A DNA stretch of 64,000 bases from Actinomadura terrae (GTDB lineage Bacteria > Actinomycetota > Actinomycetes > Streptosporangiales > Streptosporangiaceae): NCBI RefSeq assembly GCF_022751215.1, contig NZ_JAICDG010000002.1:1-64000 (forward strand), given 5' to 3'. Below are positions 33,263-42,580 of the stretch, piece after piece. The notes below the pieces were generated by a model. It had not been told where the DNA came from. It worked only from the letters and a program-made list of their open reading frames with translations, and made no database searches. A program made the position numbers and the translations under genes. Each line of letters opens with the position of its first letter. The first letter of the stretch is position 1.

Positions 33263-33310
33263 TCGCGCTTCTCCTTGATTCATGCCGGGTGGTTGACGGA
33301 CGTTCCCCTG

Positions 33311-34477
33311 CTAGGAGCAGGTGCCCTTCTTCGTCAGCTTGCCGCCGGTGACCTTGTTGCCGCAGCCGATGCTGTTGCCGCCCGTGGTGTCGTTGATGCC
33401 GACCCCGCGCCCGCCCGCGAGGTTGATGACGTTGTTGCGGAACGTGTTGCCGCGTCCCCAGCCGTCGACGATCTCGTGGGTCTGGAAGCCGTCGAGGGGG
33501 GTCTTGGTCCCCTTGTTCCCCTCGATCAGGTAGCCGTTGCCCTTGACGTCCACCCACGAGTCGTTGTGCTTGTCCCCGCCCGTCTTCGAGCCGTCGAAGA
33601 CGTTGTTGAGGATCTTGCCGTTGCTGGTGCCTTCCTTGATGTCGATCGCCTCGGCGGTGGCGCGGATCAGGTTGCCGCGCACGATGTTGCCGTCGCTGTT
33701 GTCCATCCGGCCGCCGGTGACCGACTCCCAGTTCGACTGCGCGGTGCCGAGGTAGACGCCCTCGCCGAACTTCTCGCGCCGCAGTCCGGTGTTGTAGACC
33801 TTGTTGTACTGGACGGTGTTGCCGGTGGAGAAGTTGCGCAGGTGGATGCCCTCGTCACCGATGTCGTGCACGTTCAGGCCCTGGATGACCGAGCCCTTGG
33901 TGGTGTCGGCCATCACGCCCTTCTGGCTGTTCTGGATCGAGAAGCCGACCAGCCGCCAGTAGGACGCCTTGTTCAGGTGCAGCGCGTAGCCCTTCTTCAC
34001 GCCGCCGCCGTCGATGATCGACTCCTCGGTGCCGCACAGGTAGATCGGCTTCTGCGGGGTACCGGACGTCGTCGCGACGAACTTGCCCTGGTAGGTGCCG
34101 GGGTTCATTTTGATGACGTCGCCCGGGGCCGCGCCGCGCAGGGCCTGCTCCAGGCCCTTGGCGTCGCTGACGGTCTTGGTCGGGCCGGGGCACGAGATCC
34201 TGCCGGGGCCGTCCGGGACGGGCGTGGTGAGCGGCTCGCCTTTCGGCGCGCCGCCGCCCGAGCCGCCGTCGTCGCCCTTGTCACCGTCGTCCACGTTCCC
34301 GCCGTCCCCCTCGTCCCCGCCCCCGGTCGGCGCGGGCGTCACCTGGTCGGTCCCGGCGGTCTTCTTCGAGTCGCCGTCGTCCCCGCCCAGGCCCGTGACC
34401 AGGAACACCAGACCGCCGACCACGACCGCGCCGACCAGCAGGCCCAGCACGAACTTGATGTCGATCCTCGCCGTCAT
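33311..34477 (-). CDS. membrane-anchored right-handed beta-helix protein (no. 3 of operon)
   Basis: The 388-residue protein has an N-terminal transmembrane anchor (FVLGLLVGAVVVGGLVFLV, residues 9-27), an Asp/Gly-rich linker (about 32-90) and a parallel beta-helix domain. The latter begins with the GLEQALRGAAPGDVIKMNPG strand-turn unit found in polysaccharide lyases and epimerases and continues through repeats such as SVIQGLNVHDIGDEGIHLRN and GNIVRGNLIRATAEAIDIKE. It ends IGCGNKVTGGKLTKKGTCS, with cysteines. It would act outside the membrane on the polymer. The start overlaps the preceding stop as ATGA. Whether it is a lyase, epimerase or binding protein cannot be told. Confidence 0.82.
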   Translation of the reverse strand: MTARIDIKFVLGLLVGAVVVGGLVFLVTGLGGDDGDSKKTAGTDQVTPAPTGGGDEGDGGNVDDGDKGDDGGSGGGAPKGEPLTTPVPDGPGRISCPGPTKTVSDAKGLEQALRGAAPGDVIKMNPGTYQGKFVATTSGTPQKPIYLCGTEESIIDGGGVKKGYALHLNKASYWRLVGFSIQNSQKGVMADTTKGSVIQGLNVHDIGDEGIHLRNFSTGNTVQYNKVYNTGLRREKFGEGVYLGTAQSNWESVTGGRMDNSDGNIVRGNLIRATAEAIDIKEGTSNGKILNNVFDGSKTGGDKHNDSWVDVKGNGYLIEGNKGTKTPLDGFQTHEIVDGWGRGNTFRNNVINLAGGRGVGINDTTGGNSIGCGNKVTGGKLTKKGTCS

Positions 34478-36498
34478 CGGCGGACCACTCCCTCGGTGTC
34501 GTCAACTACGCGGCGCAGCAGCCGGACGGGACGCTCCTCCAGCTTGGTCTGCCGCTCGTACGGGTGGGCGCCGCGGCGCCCGATGCGCAGCGCGTTGCCC
34601 CGCGAGCGGATCATGGACACCGCGACGAGCAGGAACACGCCCGCCCAGATGATGTTCATCGGCTTGAAGACGCGCTTGACCCATGTCCAGAATCCGGCCG
34701 TCTTGTGCCAGCCGGACGTGTTGTTGCCGCTTTCGGCGTACTTGCCGGTGGCGCGGTCGAGGTCCATGACGCTCGTCCCGGCACCGCTGATGGTGTTGCC
34801 CCTGATCATGGTGCCGGTGACGTTCCCGCGCAACGTGAGCCCGTGCCGGTGCGCCGACTGGACGGTGTTGCCCGAGATCAGGCTGCTCGCGTCCCGGACG
34901 TACAGCGCCGTCTTGCCGCCGACGATCACGTTGCCCGACACGGTGCCGCCGCGCGCGCCGTCGCGCAGCACGATCCCCTGCCGTTTCGCGTTCTTCACCT
35001 GGTTGCCGGTGATCTGCACGCGGGTCGCCTGGGCGCGGGTCACGATCCCCATGTCGCCGCCGCTGATCTGGCTGGTCTGCACGGTGACGTTATCGCCGCC
35101 GAGCAGCTCGACCCCGTACCGGCGGTTGTTCCGGATCACGCTGCTGCTGATCAGGTTGCCGCCGAACGGGGTGATCGCCTCACCGGACGCGGACGGGCCG
35201 TCCGCGAGCGGCTGCCCGTTCAGCGTGAACCCGTTGCCGCCGTTCTTCTCGGACGTGCAGTGCGTCACGCGGACGCCCTCGGTGCCGCGCGACAGCACGA
35301 AGCCGTCGCCGCGGCTGCCGCTGACCGTCGTGTTCTCGATCGTGGCGTTCTTCGCGAACCGGTGCAGCACGACGCCGTGGACCAGGCTGTTCTTGATCGT
35401 GTTGCTCGCGAGCCGCGTCTGGTTGGACGCGGTGACGAACAGGCCGTAGGCGTCGCCGGTGAACGAGGACTGCTCGATCGCGCCGCTGACGAGGTTGGCC
35501 GCCGGGACGTAGAACGTGCCGCCGCCGCGTCCGCCCGCGGCCGTGACCTCGACCTCCTCGCGGTTGCCGCGCGTCGCCTCGTTCGTGCCGTTCGGCAGCC
35601 GCACCGCGCGCTGCGGGCCCGGCGTCCCGGCGGGCTCGGCCGCCGAGTCGGGGCGGTCCGAGCCGGTCAGCGCGACGCCGCCGGTCCGTCCGCTCCAGAA
35701 GCCGAGGTCGGAGACCTGCGTGTACTTCATGTCGAACTGGCCGCCGATCGCGCGGATGTAGGCCCGGCCGTCCGACACCTCCGTGTCGGGCACGCGCTTG
35801 CTGTCGTTCCAGCTGGAGAACCGGACGGGGTTCTGCGCGGAGCCGTTGATCCGCACCGTCCCGCCCGCGCTGACGATCGAGGTGAACTGGCCCGGGATGC
35901 TGCGCATCCGGATCGTCAGCGGGCCGGTCGAGCTTTGCAGGATCAGCTTGCCGCCCGCCGCGACCATGATGTTCACGCCGAGCAGGTAGGACCCGTCGCT
36001 CTGCTTCTGGAAGTCCTGCCCGCCGAGCTTCGCCAGCTCGGCGACGTAGTAGGGCTGGCGCCGCTGCGGCAGCATCAGCGTCCGGCCGTTCGCGGACGCG
36101 AGCACCCGGGGCACGCGCGCCGCCGCGGCCGCCGCCCCGCCGCCCGCCAGGTCGGACTCCTGCTTGGCGCGGATCTGCATGATCCGCATGTCCTCCTGGT
36201 CGACCAGCGTGGCCTGCTGCTTGGCCGACTCGGCGGACACGTCGTTGACGTCCGGCGTGCCGTTGTCGTTCGCGATGTACACGCGGTAGGCGTACGCGCC
36301 GCCGCCCGCGAGCCCGAGCACCAGCAGGGTCGTGATGACCTTGCCCATCCGGCCCTGCTTCTTGGGCGGGGCCGGAGCCGGGGCGGGCTTGGGCGCGGCG
36401 GGCTTGGCCTGCGCCGGTGCGCCGTGCTTGGCCGGGGGCCGCCGGGGCGGGATCGGGATCGGGGTCGGCCGGGTGACGTTCGGATCGGGTCCGTTCAT
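34474..36498 (-). CDS. membrane right-handed beta-helix protein (no. 2 of operon)
   Basis: The 674-residue protein has a Pro-rich cytoplasmic N-terminus (residues 1-48), a transmembrane helix (VITTLLVLGLAGGGAYAY), a coiled start to the outer domain (AKQQATLVDQEDMRIMQIRA), a long beta-helix (about 130-590) and a second transmembrane helix near the end (IIWAGVFLLVAVSMIRS). The juxtamembrane motif RIGRRGAHPY follows. Repeats such as FAKNATIENTTVSGSRGDGF, LGGDNVTVQTSQISGGDMGI and ITGNQVKNAKRQGIVLRDGA are the NosD/alginate-epimerase type. It is paralogous to the protein encoded just upstream. AGGAGG precedes ATG 36498. Confidence 0.82.
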   Translation of the reverse strand: MNGPDPNVTRPTPIPIPPRRPPAKHGAPAQAKPAAPKPAPAPAPPKKQGRMGKVITTLLVLGLAGGGAYAYRVYIANDNGTPDVNDVSAESAKQQATLVDQEDMRIMQIRAKQESDLAGGGAAAAAARVPRVLASANGRTLMLPQRRQPYYVAELAKLGGQDFQKQSDGSYLLGVNIMVAAGGKLILQSSTGPLTIRMRSIPGQFTSIVSAGGTVRINGSAQNPVRFSSWNDSKRVPDTEVSDGRAYIRAIGGQFDMKYTQVSDLGFWSGRTGGVALTGSDRPDSAAEPAGTPGPQRAVRLPNGTNEATRGNREEVEVTAAGGRGGGTFYVPAANLVSGAIEQSSFTGDAYGLFVTASNQTRLASNTIKNSLVHGVVLHRFAKNATIENTTVSGSRGDGFVLSRGTEGVRVTHCTSEKNGGNGFTLNGQPLADGPSASGEAITPFGGNLISSSVIRNNRRYGVELLGGDNVTVQTSQISGGDMGIVTRAQATRVQITGNQVKNAKRQGIVLRDGARGGTVSGNVIVGGKTALYVRDASSLISGNTVQSAHRHGLTLRGNVTGTMIRGNTISGAGTSVMDLDRATGKYAESGNNTSGWHKTAGFWTWVKRVFKPMNIIWAGVFLLVAVSMIRSRGNALRIGRRGAHPYERQTKLEERPVRLLRRVVDDTEGVVRR

Positions 36499-36499
36499 G

Positions 36500-38788
36500 T
36501 CAGGCGCCTCCTGGTTCCGGCTGCGCGGCGCCCCACGGGGGCGGGTACGGCGGCGCGGGCGGCGCCGGGTGGGGCTGGGGCACCGGCGGATGCGGCGCCG
36601 CGAGCGGCACACCCTGCGGCTTTCCTTGCGGCGGTGCGGAAGGCGGCGCGGGGCGCGGCCCCGGATGCGGGGCCGGACGCGGCGACGGCTGGGGCGCCGG
36701 TGGGTGCGCGGCCCCCGCCATCGCGGGTGCCGGACGCGCCGGCTGCCCGAGCGCCTGCCCCTGCACATGTCCCTGCGCGGGTGCCGGGGCCGCCGGAGCC
36801 GGTGCGGGCGCGGGCCCGGGGGCCGGTGCCTGGCGCTGTCCCGGACGCGGCATGCGCGGGAGCCTCCACACCGGCCGCAGCTCCATCGGCTGCTGGAGCA
36901 TGTACGGGTGGGCGCCCCGGCGCCCGAGCCGCAGCCCGCCGGTACGGGCCCGGATCATGGTGATGACGACCATGAGGAGCACGCACGTCCAGATGACGTT
37001 CAGCGGCGTCATGTACCGCTGCGCCTTCATCCACAGCGACGCGGTGTCCGTCCACCCGCCGGTGTCGTTGCCCGACTTGTCGATGTCGCCGTGCGCGCGG
37101 GACGTGCTGACCGCGCTCGTCCCCCTCCCGCTCAGGTGGTTGTCGCGGATCTCCGAGCCGCCCGCGTTCCCGACCAGCGTGATGCCGTGCGAGGTCGCGC
37201 CCTTGATGACGTTGCCGACCAGCGTGCCGGACGAGCCGCGCATGTAGATGCCGGTGCGCGCGCCGTCCACGGTGTTGCCCGCGAGGCTCGCGCCCTTCAC
37301 CCCGTCGCGCAGGGAGATGCCCTGCCGGATCTGCCCCGACAGGCGGTTGCCCGACACCTGCACCTGCGTCGCCGCCGACCGCACGACGATGCCCATGTCC
37401 CCGCCGATGACCTGGCTGTTCTGCACCGACAGCTTGTCGCCGCCGAGCAGTTCGATGCCGTAGTGGCCGTTGTTGCGGGCCAGGCTGTTGTTGATCGAGC
37501 TGTCGCCGAAGCTCTCCAGCGACTCGCCGGAGGCCGAGGGGCCGTCCGCGAGCGCCTGGCCGTTGACGGTGAAGCCGTTGTGTCCGTTGTTCTCCGACCG
37601 GCAGTTGGTGACGCGCACCTTCTCCGTCGCCCGCGACAGCACGAACCCGTCGCCCTTGCTGCCCGTCACGACCGTGTTCTCGATCGTGGCGTTCTTCGCG
37701 AACCGGTGCATGACCAGCCCGTTGACCAGGCTGTTCATGATCTTGTTGTTGGTCACCTGCGTCTGGTTGGAGCCCGACACGAACAGCCCGAACGCGTCCC
37801 CGATGATCGTGCTGTGGTCGATCGACCCGGTGACGAGGTCGGCCGCGGGGACGTGCGTCGCGGTGCCGCCCGGCCGCTCGATCTCGATGTCGCCGGGGCC
37901 GCCGCCGGAGCCGCCCTTGCGCTGCTGCTCCAGCCGCTTCTTCTTGTTGGCGTGCCGCTGCTCCTTGTTGAGGTGCTTGGCGGCGCTCGCCGGACGGTCG
38001 GTGCCGGTGAGCGCGATGCCGCCGGTCCGCCCGCTCCAGAAGCCGAGCTGCGAGACGTGCGCGTACTTCATCCGGAACTCGCCGCCGACCGCGCGCAGGT
38101 ACGCGCGCCCGTCGGCGACGTTGCTGTCGGGCCTGCGCGTGCTCGGGTCCCAGCTGAAGATCCGTGCCGGGTAGCGGGCGTTGCCCTCGATCCTGATGTT
38201 GCCGCCGAAGCTGACGATCGAGCTGAACGCGCCCGCCGTGCTGCCCATGCGGATGACGAGCGGGCCGCCGGACGGGTTCTGGAGCAGCAGCCCCGCGCCG
38301 TCCGCGACGAACACGTGGATGCCGAGCAGGTACGAGCCGTCCGGCAGCCGCTGGAAGTAGCGTCCGCCGTAGCGGCGCAGGTCCTCGACCGTGTACGGCT
38401 TGCCGGTGTTCACCGCGGGCAGGACGAGCGTCTTGCCCTGGCTGGAGCCGAAGATCTGCGGCCGCTTCCACTGCGCGGTCGCCTGCCCGCCGATCTGGAG
38501 GATCGCGGTCAGCACCGACCGCGTCTGCATGATCCGCTGGTCCTCCTGGTCGACGAGCGCGGCCTGGCGCGCTGCGTCCGCCGGAGTCTCGGTAGGGGTG
38601 TCCGCGTGGGCGTGCGGCAGCTGCCGGGCCGGGATGAGCGCGGCCGGGACGAGCCCGAAGACCGCCACCAGCCCGACGCGGAACGCGCAGCGCCCTGCCA
38701 TCCGAATCGTGCGGGACGTGCGTGTCCGGCCCCGGGGTATTCGGAAGGTCTCGCGCAGTACGCCGGGGAGTCTCGGCGTCCGGTCCAT
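36500..38788 (-). CDS. membrane right-handed beta-helix protein (no. 1 of operon)
   Basis: The 762-residue paralogue has a signal-anchor (RVGLVAVFGLVPAALIPA), ALVDQEDQRIMQTR, a beta-helix with the same landmark units as its neighbour (GSYLLGIHVFVADGAG, LGFWSGRTGGIALTGTDRP, FAKNATIENTVVTGSKGDGF, DGPSASGE, LGGDKLSVQNSQVIGGDMGI), a C-terminal transmembrane helix (IWTCVLLMVVITMIRA) and the same juxtamembrane motif RLGRRGAHPY. It then adds a 120-residue Pro/Ala/Gln-rich tail on the cytoplasmic side. Only one base separates it from the glycosyltransferase stop and from the next start region, so the genes are coupled. Function as polymer epimerase, lyase or export factor is inferred. Confidence 0.82.
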   Translation of the reverse strand: MDRTPRLPGVLRETFRIPRGRTRTSRTIRMAGRCAFRVGLVAVFGLVPAALIPARQLPHAHADTPTETPADAARQAALVDQEDQRIMQTRSVLTAILQIGGQATAQWKRPQIFGSSQGKTLVLPAVNTGKPYTVEDLRRYGGRYFQRLPDGSYLLGIHVFVADGAGLLLQNPSGGPLVIRMGSTAGAFSSIVSFGGNIRIEGNARYPARIFSWDPSTRRPDSNVADGRAYLRAVGGEFRMKYAHVSQLGFWSGRTGGIALTGTDRPASAAKHLNKEQRHANKKKRLEQQRKGGSGGGPGDIEIERPGGTATHVPAADLVTGSIDHSTIIGDAFGLFVSGSNQTQVTNNKIMNSLVNGLVMHRFAKNATIENTVVTGSKGDGFVLSRATEKVRVTNCRSENNGHNGFTVNGQALADGPSASGESLESFGDSSINNSLARNNGHYGIELLGGDKLSVQNSQVIGGDMGIVVRSAATQVQVSGNRLSGQIRQGISLRDGVKGASLAGNTVDGARTGIYMRGSSGTLVGNVIKGATSHGITLVGNAGGSEIRDNHLSGRGTSAVSTSRAHGDIDKSGNDTGGWTDTASLWMKAQRYMTPLNVIWTCVLLMVVITMIRARTGGLRLGRRGAHPYMLQQPMELRPVWRLPRMPRPGQRQAPAPGPAPAPAPAAPAPAQGHVQGQALGQPARPAPAMAGAAHPPAPQPSPRPAPHPGPRPAPPSAPPQGKPQGVPLAAPHPPVPQPHPAPPAPPYPPPWGAAQPEPGGA

Positions 38789-38789
38789 C

Positions 38790-40058
38790 TCAGCCCACTC
38801 CCTGGAGCGAGCTGGCGCTCTGCCCGGCGCCGCCGACCTGGTCGGACGTGCGGGTCAGCCAGCCCTGCTTGTTCATCGTCGCGAACGCGTACAGCTTGAT
38901 CGGCAGCGAGATCATGATGATGACCAGCGCGGTCAGCGGCAGCAGCAGGATCTCTCCGGGGTGGCGGCGCAGGTGCGAGTAGCCGCGGACGCCGCGTCCG
39001 AACAGCACCCAGCCGATCGCGAGCGAGATGCCGAGCGGGTGCAGGTTGTCCAGAATTCGGCTGAAGATCAGGTAGCCGAGCGTCACGCCCATGGTGACCG
39101 GGGTCAGCAGGATCTGGAGGACGGTGACCTTGGTGACGAACGGCGTCTTCCACAGCCAGCCCTTCCACAGGGCCGTGAGGTAGCAGCGGTAGGAGTTGCG
39201 GCTCCAGCGGATGCGCTGCTTGAAGAACGCGCGGAACGAGTCGGGGAACATCGAGATCGCGCGCGCCGACGACTGGTGCACGGTCTTGTACCCCTGCGAC
39301 AGCGTCAGCCAGGTCAGCCGCCCGTCGTCGCCCGCGATGCAGCGGCGTCCGAGGAAGAACTCGTTCTCCAGGTTCTCCACGACCGGCAGGATCACCGAGC
39401 GGCGGTAGGCGGCGGTGCGTCCGGACAGGCACGCGACGCCGCCCTTGGAGCCCATCGCCGGGACGTAGTCGTAGTAGCGCAGGTTGACCAGCCAGTCGGC
39501 GATGCGGCGCCACACGCTGGTCTCGCGCTGGTAGACGTTCTGCTGCGTGCCGACGCCGCCGACCTGCGGGTCCTCGAACGGCATCTGGACGGCGTCCAGC
39601 AGCCCCGGCTGCCACCACGTGTCGGAGTCGGCGAACACGATGAGCTCGCCGCGCGCGGCGCGGATGCCGACGCCGAGCGCCGAGCGCTTGCCCGAGTGCT
39701 CGTACACCAGCACCTGGAGGCGGGGGTCGGCGACCTCGGCGAGCTTGCGGTGCCCCTCGGTGTCACCGACGTCGATGACGATGATGACCTCGCTCGGGTC
39801 CTGCGCGAGCCAGCTCTCCAGGCAGCGGACCAGGATCTCCGGGTCCTCGCGGTAGGACGGGACCACCACCGACACCGTCGTCCTGAAGTTGTTGACCACC
39901 GGCCTGTCCAGGCGGGACAGCACGACGCGGTAGAGCCAGAGCCCCCACACCAGCAGCCCCGCGAAGCCCAGCGGGACGAACTTCCTCCAGTCGCCCCCGG
40001 CCGTCGCCGCCGAGATCGAATCCCAGGCGTCGCTCAGCCACCCCGTGACAGATGACAA
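38790..40058 (-). CDS. processive family-2 glycosyltransferase (polysaccharide synthase)
   Basis: The 422-residue membrane enzyme has one N-terminal helix (FVPLGFAGLLVWGLWLYRVV), a GT-A catalytic domain and several C-terminal helices (VTVLQILLTPVTMGVTLGYL, ISLAIGWVLFG, LLPLTALVIIMISLPIKLYA). The processive-synthase signature is complete: Asp96/Asp99 (DVGD), the DxD at 144-146 (DSD), GDD at 243-245, and QRIRW at 281-285, as in hyaluronan, cellulose and Alg8 synthases. It should polymerise a UDP-sugar and extrude the chain. TTG at 40058 is supported by GGGAGG six bases upstream. It leads the operon that ends with UDP-glucose dehydrogenase, so UDP-GlcA is a probable donor. Confidence 0.9.
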   Translation of the reverse strand: MSSVTGWLSDAWDSISAATAGGDWRKFVPLGFAGLLVWGLWLYRVVLSRLDRPVVNNFRTTVSVVVPSYREDPEILVRCLESWLAQDPSEVIIVIDVGDTEGHRKLAEVADPRLQVLVYEHSGKRSALGVGIRAARGELIVFADSDTWWQPGLLDAVQMPFEDPQVGGVGTQQNVYQRETSVWRRIADWLVNLRYYDYVPAMGSKGGVACLSGRTAAYRRSVILPVVENLENEFFLGRRCIAGDDGRLTWLTLSQGYKTVHQSSARAISMFPDSFRAFFKQRIRWSRNSYRCYLTALWKGWLWKTPFVTKVTVLQILLTPVTMGVTLGYLIFSRILDNLHPLGISLAIGWVLFGRGVRGYSHLRRHPGEILLLPLTALVIIMISLPIKLYAFATMNKQGWLTRTSDQVGGAGQSASSLQGVG

Positions 40059-40590
40059 CTCGGTCCTCCCTCTCCCGTGTTCTCACGGGGGAGAACAGCT
40101 GCCTCAGGTGACCCCCGCACCACCACATAGTTAGATGCGCCGGGACGGTGGTTGGACCGTTATTTCCATATTCGGCCATCCAAGATCACCAGGTCAGAGG
40201 GGTCGGGCTCGATATCGGTCTTGCTGGTGGGGTGTCAAGGGCTTCTGGTGCGCAGGAGCGAAAAAAGAGACGTATGACATCCCTGGGACGGGCACTCGCC
40301 ACGATTCCGAAACGCCCAACTGGGAGTTAACTGTGTTGTATATGGCGTGATGTCTTGTTTATAGTCTTCTGTCCGTTTCTCAGTACTGTGCAGTAAGTGT
40401 GACAGCCTGTTGTTGTGAAATGCGTCACATTGACCCTCTTTTAGGTGTACAGATGTGGTCTGCGTCCCGAGCTCGATTCGGTTCGGAGTGGTTGTCGCCG
40501 GTTACCAGCGGGTAGCATGAGGGTGAGTTACTGACGAGTACCGACGCGCGGGGCCGCCGGGCCGCCGCTGGACCGGACGGAGAGTCTCGA
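40059..40590. promoter_or_regulatory. 532-base divergent intergenic region
   Basis: No gene is supported. On the minus strand TTGACA (40233-40238) with a 17-base spacer and ATATCG (40210-40215) is a candidate promoter for the exopolysaccharide operon. It leaves an mRNA leader of about 150 bases, which contains TCTCCCGTG (40071-40079) pairing with CACGGGGGAGA (40084-40094, one bulge) next to the ribosome site and could regulate translation. Bases 40325-40455 are unusually AT-rich for this genome and should hold the plus-strand promoter of the acyl-CoA dehydrogenase gene. Confidence 0.5.
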
Positions 40591-42426
40591 ATGGGGCACT
40601 ACAAGAGCAACCTCCGGGACCTGGAGTTCAACCTCTTCGAGGTGTTCAGGCGCCAGGACCTCCTCGGCAGCGGCCCGTACGCGGAACTGGACGAGGACAC
40701 CGCGCGCAGCGTCCTCGACGAGGTGAACCGGCTCGCGGAGGGCCCGCTCGCCGAGTCCTTCGAGGACGCCGACCGCCACCCGCCGGTGTTCGACCCGGCC
40801 GCGGGGACCGTGACGCTGCCGGAGTCGTTCAAGAAGTCGTTCAAGGCGTGGATGGACTCCGAGTGGTACCGCCTCGACCTCGCCCCCGAGTTCGGCGGCA
40901 TCGGCGCGCCCCGCTCGCTCACCTGGGCGGTCGCCGAGCAGGTGCTCGGCGCGAACCCGGCCGTCTACACCTACGCCTCCGGGCCCGGCTTCGCCCAGAT
41001 CCTCTGGCACATCGGCACGCCCGAGCAGAAGCGGTTCGCCGAGCTGGCGCTGGAGCGGCAGTGGGGCGCCACGATGGTGCTGACCGAGCCCGACGCCGGC
41101 TCCGACGTGGGCGCCGGACGCGCCAAGGCCGTCCAGCGGGACGACGGCACCTGGCACATCGAGGGCGTCAAGCGCTTCATCACCTCGGCCGAGCACGACA
41201 TGGCCGAGAACATCTTCCACCTGGTGCTGGCCCGCCCCGAGGGGGCCGGGCCGGGCACCAAGGGGCTGTCGATGTTCCTCGTCCCGAAGTACCTGGTCGA
41301 CCTGGAGACCGGTGAGCTCGGCGCGCGCAACGGCGTCCACGTCACCGGCGTCGAGAAGAAGATGGGCCTCAAGGTCTCCACGACCTGCGAGCTGACCTTC
41401 GGCGAGAAGGAGCCCGCGGTCGGCTACCTGGTCGGCGACGTGCACCAGGGCATCCGGCAGATGTTCCTCGTCATCGAGTACGCGCGGATGATGGTCGGCA
41501 CCAAGGCCATCGCGACCCTGTCCACCGGCTACCTCAACGCGCTGGAGTACGCGAAGGAGCGCGTCCAGGGCGCCGACATGACGCGGATGACCGACAAGAC
41601 CGCCCCGCGCGTCACGATCACCCACCACCCCGACGTCCGGCGCAGCCTCATGACGCAGAAGGCGTACGCGGAGGGCATGCGGGCGCTGGTGCTGCTGACC
41701 GCGTCCTACCAGGACGCCGTCCAGATCGCCCGGCACGAGGGACGGACCGACGAGCGGGCCGAGAAGATCAACGACCTGCTGCTGCCGATCGTCAAGGGCT
41801 TCGGCTCCGAGCGGGCCTACGCGCTGCTCGGCGCCGAGTCGCTGCAAACCCTCGGCGGCTCCGGGTTCTTGCAGGACTACCCGATCGAGCAGTACATCCG
41901 CGACTCCAAGATCGACACCCTGTACGAGGGCACCACCGCCATCCAGGGCCAGGACCTGTTCTTCCGCAAGATCCTGCGCGACAACGGCGCCGCGCTGAAC
42001 GCGCTGCTCGGCGAGATCGAGGCGTTCGCGGGCGGCGAGGCGGGCAACGGCCGCCTCAAGAACGAGCGCGAGCTGCTCGGCCGCGGGCTCGAAGACGTCC
42101 GGGGCATGCTGGAGCCGATGATCGGCTGGGCGGTCGGCTCGCTGGAGAACCCGGCGGAGGTCTACCGGGTCGGGCTCAACTCCTCCCGGCTGCTGATCGC
42201 GCTCGGCGACCTGATCGTCGGCTGGCTGCTGTGCCGGCAGGCCGAGGTCGCGCTGAACGCGCTCGGCGGCGACGGCGTCTCCGCCTCCGACCAGGCGTTC
42301 TACACCGGCAAGGTGGGAGCCGCGCAGTTCTTCTGCCAGACCGTCCTGCCCCGCCTCGCCGCCGACCGGGCGGTCACCGAGGCGACCACGCTGGACGTCA
42401 TGGACCTTCCCGAAGAAGCGTTCTGA
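40591..42426 (+). CDS. fadE5: acyl-CoA dehydrogenase, FadE5-like
   Basis: The 611-residue flavoprotein catalyses FAD-dependent alpha,beta-dehydrogenation of acyl-CoA. It belongs to the long actinobacterial subgroup typified by mycobacterial FadE5: [19 protein letters not shown] at the start, [19 protein letters not shown] (FAD/acyl binding), [16 protein letters not shown], the catalytic base Glu446 in [15 protein letters not shown], and an extra C-terminal helical domain. ATG 40591 has GGACGGAGAG upstream. It stands alone, followed by a hairpin terminator, divergent from the exopolysaccharide operon. Chain-length preference cannot be read from sequence. Confidence 0.93.
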   Translation: MGHYKSNLRDLEFNLFEVFRRQDLLGSGPYAELDEDTARSVLDEVNRLAEGPLAESFEDADRHPPVFDPAAGTVTLPESFKKSFKAWMDSEWYRLDLAPEFGGIGAPRSLTWAVAEQVLGANPAVYTYASGPGFAQILWHIGTPEQKRFAELALERQWGATMVLTEPDAGSDVGAGRAKAVQRDDGTWHIEGVKRFITSAEHDMAENIFHLVLARPEGAGPGTKGLSMFLVPKYLVDLETGELGARNGVHVTGVEKKMGLKVSTTCELTFGEKEPAVGYLVGDVHQGIRQMFLVIEYARMMVGTKAIATLSTGYLNALEYAKERVQGADMTRMTDKTAPRVTITHHPDVRRSLMTQKAYAEGMRALVLLTASYQDAVQIARHEGRTDERAEKINDLLLPIVKGFGSERAYALLGAESLQTLGGSGFLQDYPIEQYIRDSKIDTLYEGTTAIQGQDLFFRKILRDNGAALNALLGEIEAFAGGEAGNGRLKNERELLGRGLEDVRGMLEPMIGWAVGSLENPAEVYRVGLNSSRLLIALGDLIVGWLLCRQAEVALNALGGDGVSASDQAFYTGKVGAAQFFCQTVLPRLAADRAVTEATTLDVMDLPEEAF

Positions 42427-42477
42427 CCGATTCCGGCTGCTCCGCGCCCCCGCCGCGCGGACGGCCAGGTAGGGGCA

Positions 42478-42509
42478 CGGCCCCCGGCATCCTCCTGGGC
42501 CGGGGGCCG
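42478..42509 (+). terminator. terminator after the acyl-CoA dehydrogenase gene
   Basis: CGGCCCCCGGC (42478-42488) pairs perfectly with GCCGGGGGCCG (42499-42509) around a ten-base loop. It begins 51 bases after the stop codon and lies before the ribosome site of the lipoprotein gene. Confidence 0.75.
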
Positions 42510-42580
42510 CTGCGTGCGGGGCGCGGTGTCACTACTGTGGGCCGCGTCCCTCCGCCTCCCCCAGCGAAACCGGAGTGCCG

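Noticed and set aside
31994..38899. very long plus-strand open frames opposite the exopolysaccharide operon
   Set aside because: They lie antisense to ugd and the beta-helix genes, show repetitive Arg/Ala/Val/Asp sequence and lack ribosome sites.
40059..40200. c-di-GMP or c-di-AMP riboswitch before the GT2 gene
   Set aside because: The minus-strand leader lacks the conserved ydaO or GEMM landmarks; only a simple hairpin is seen.
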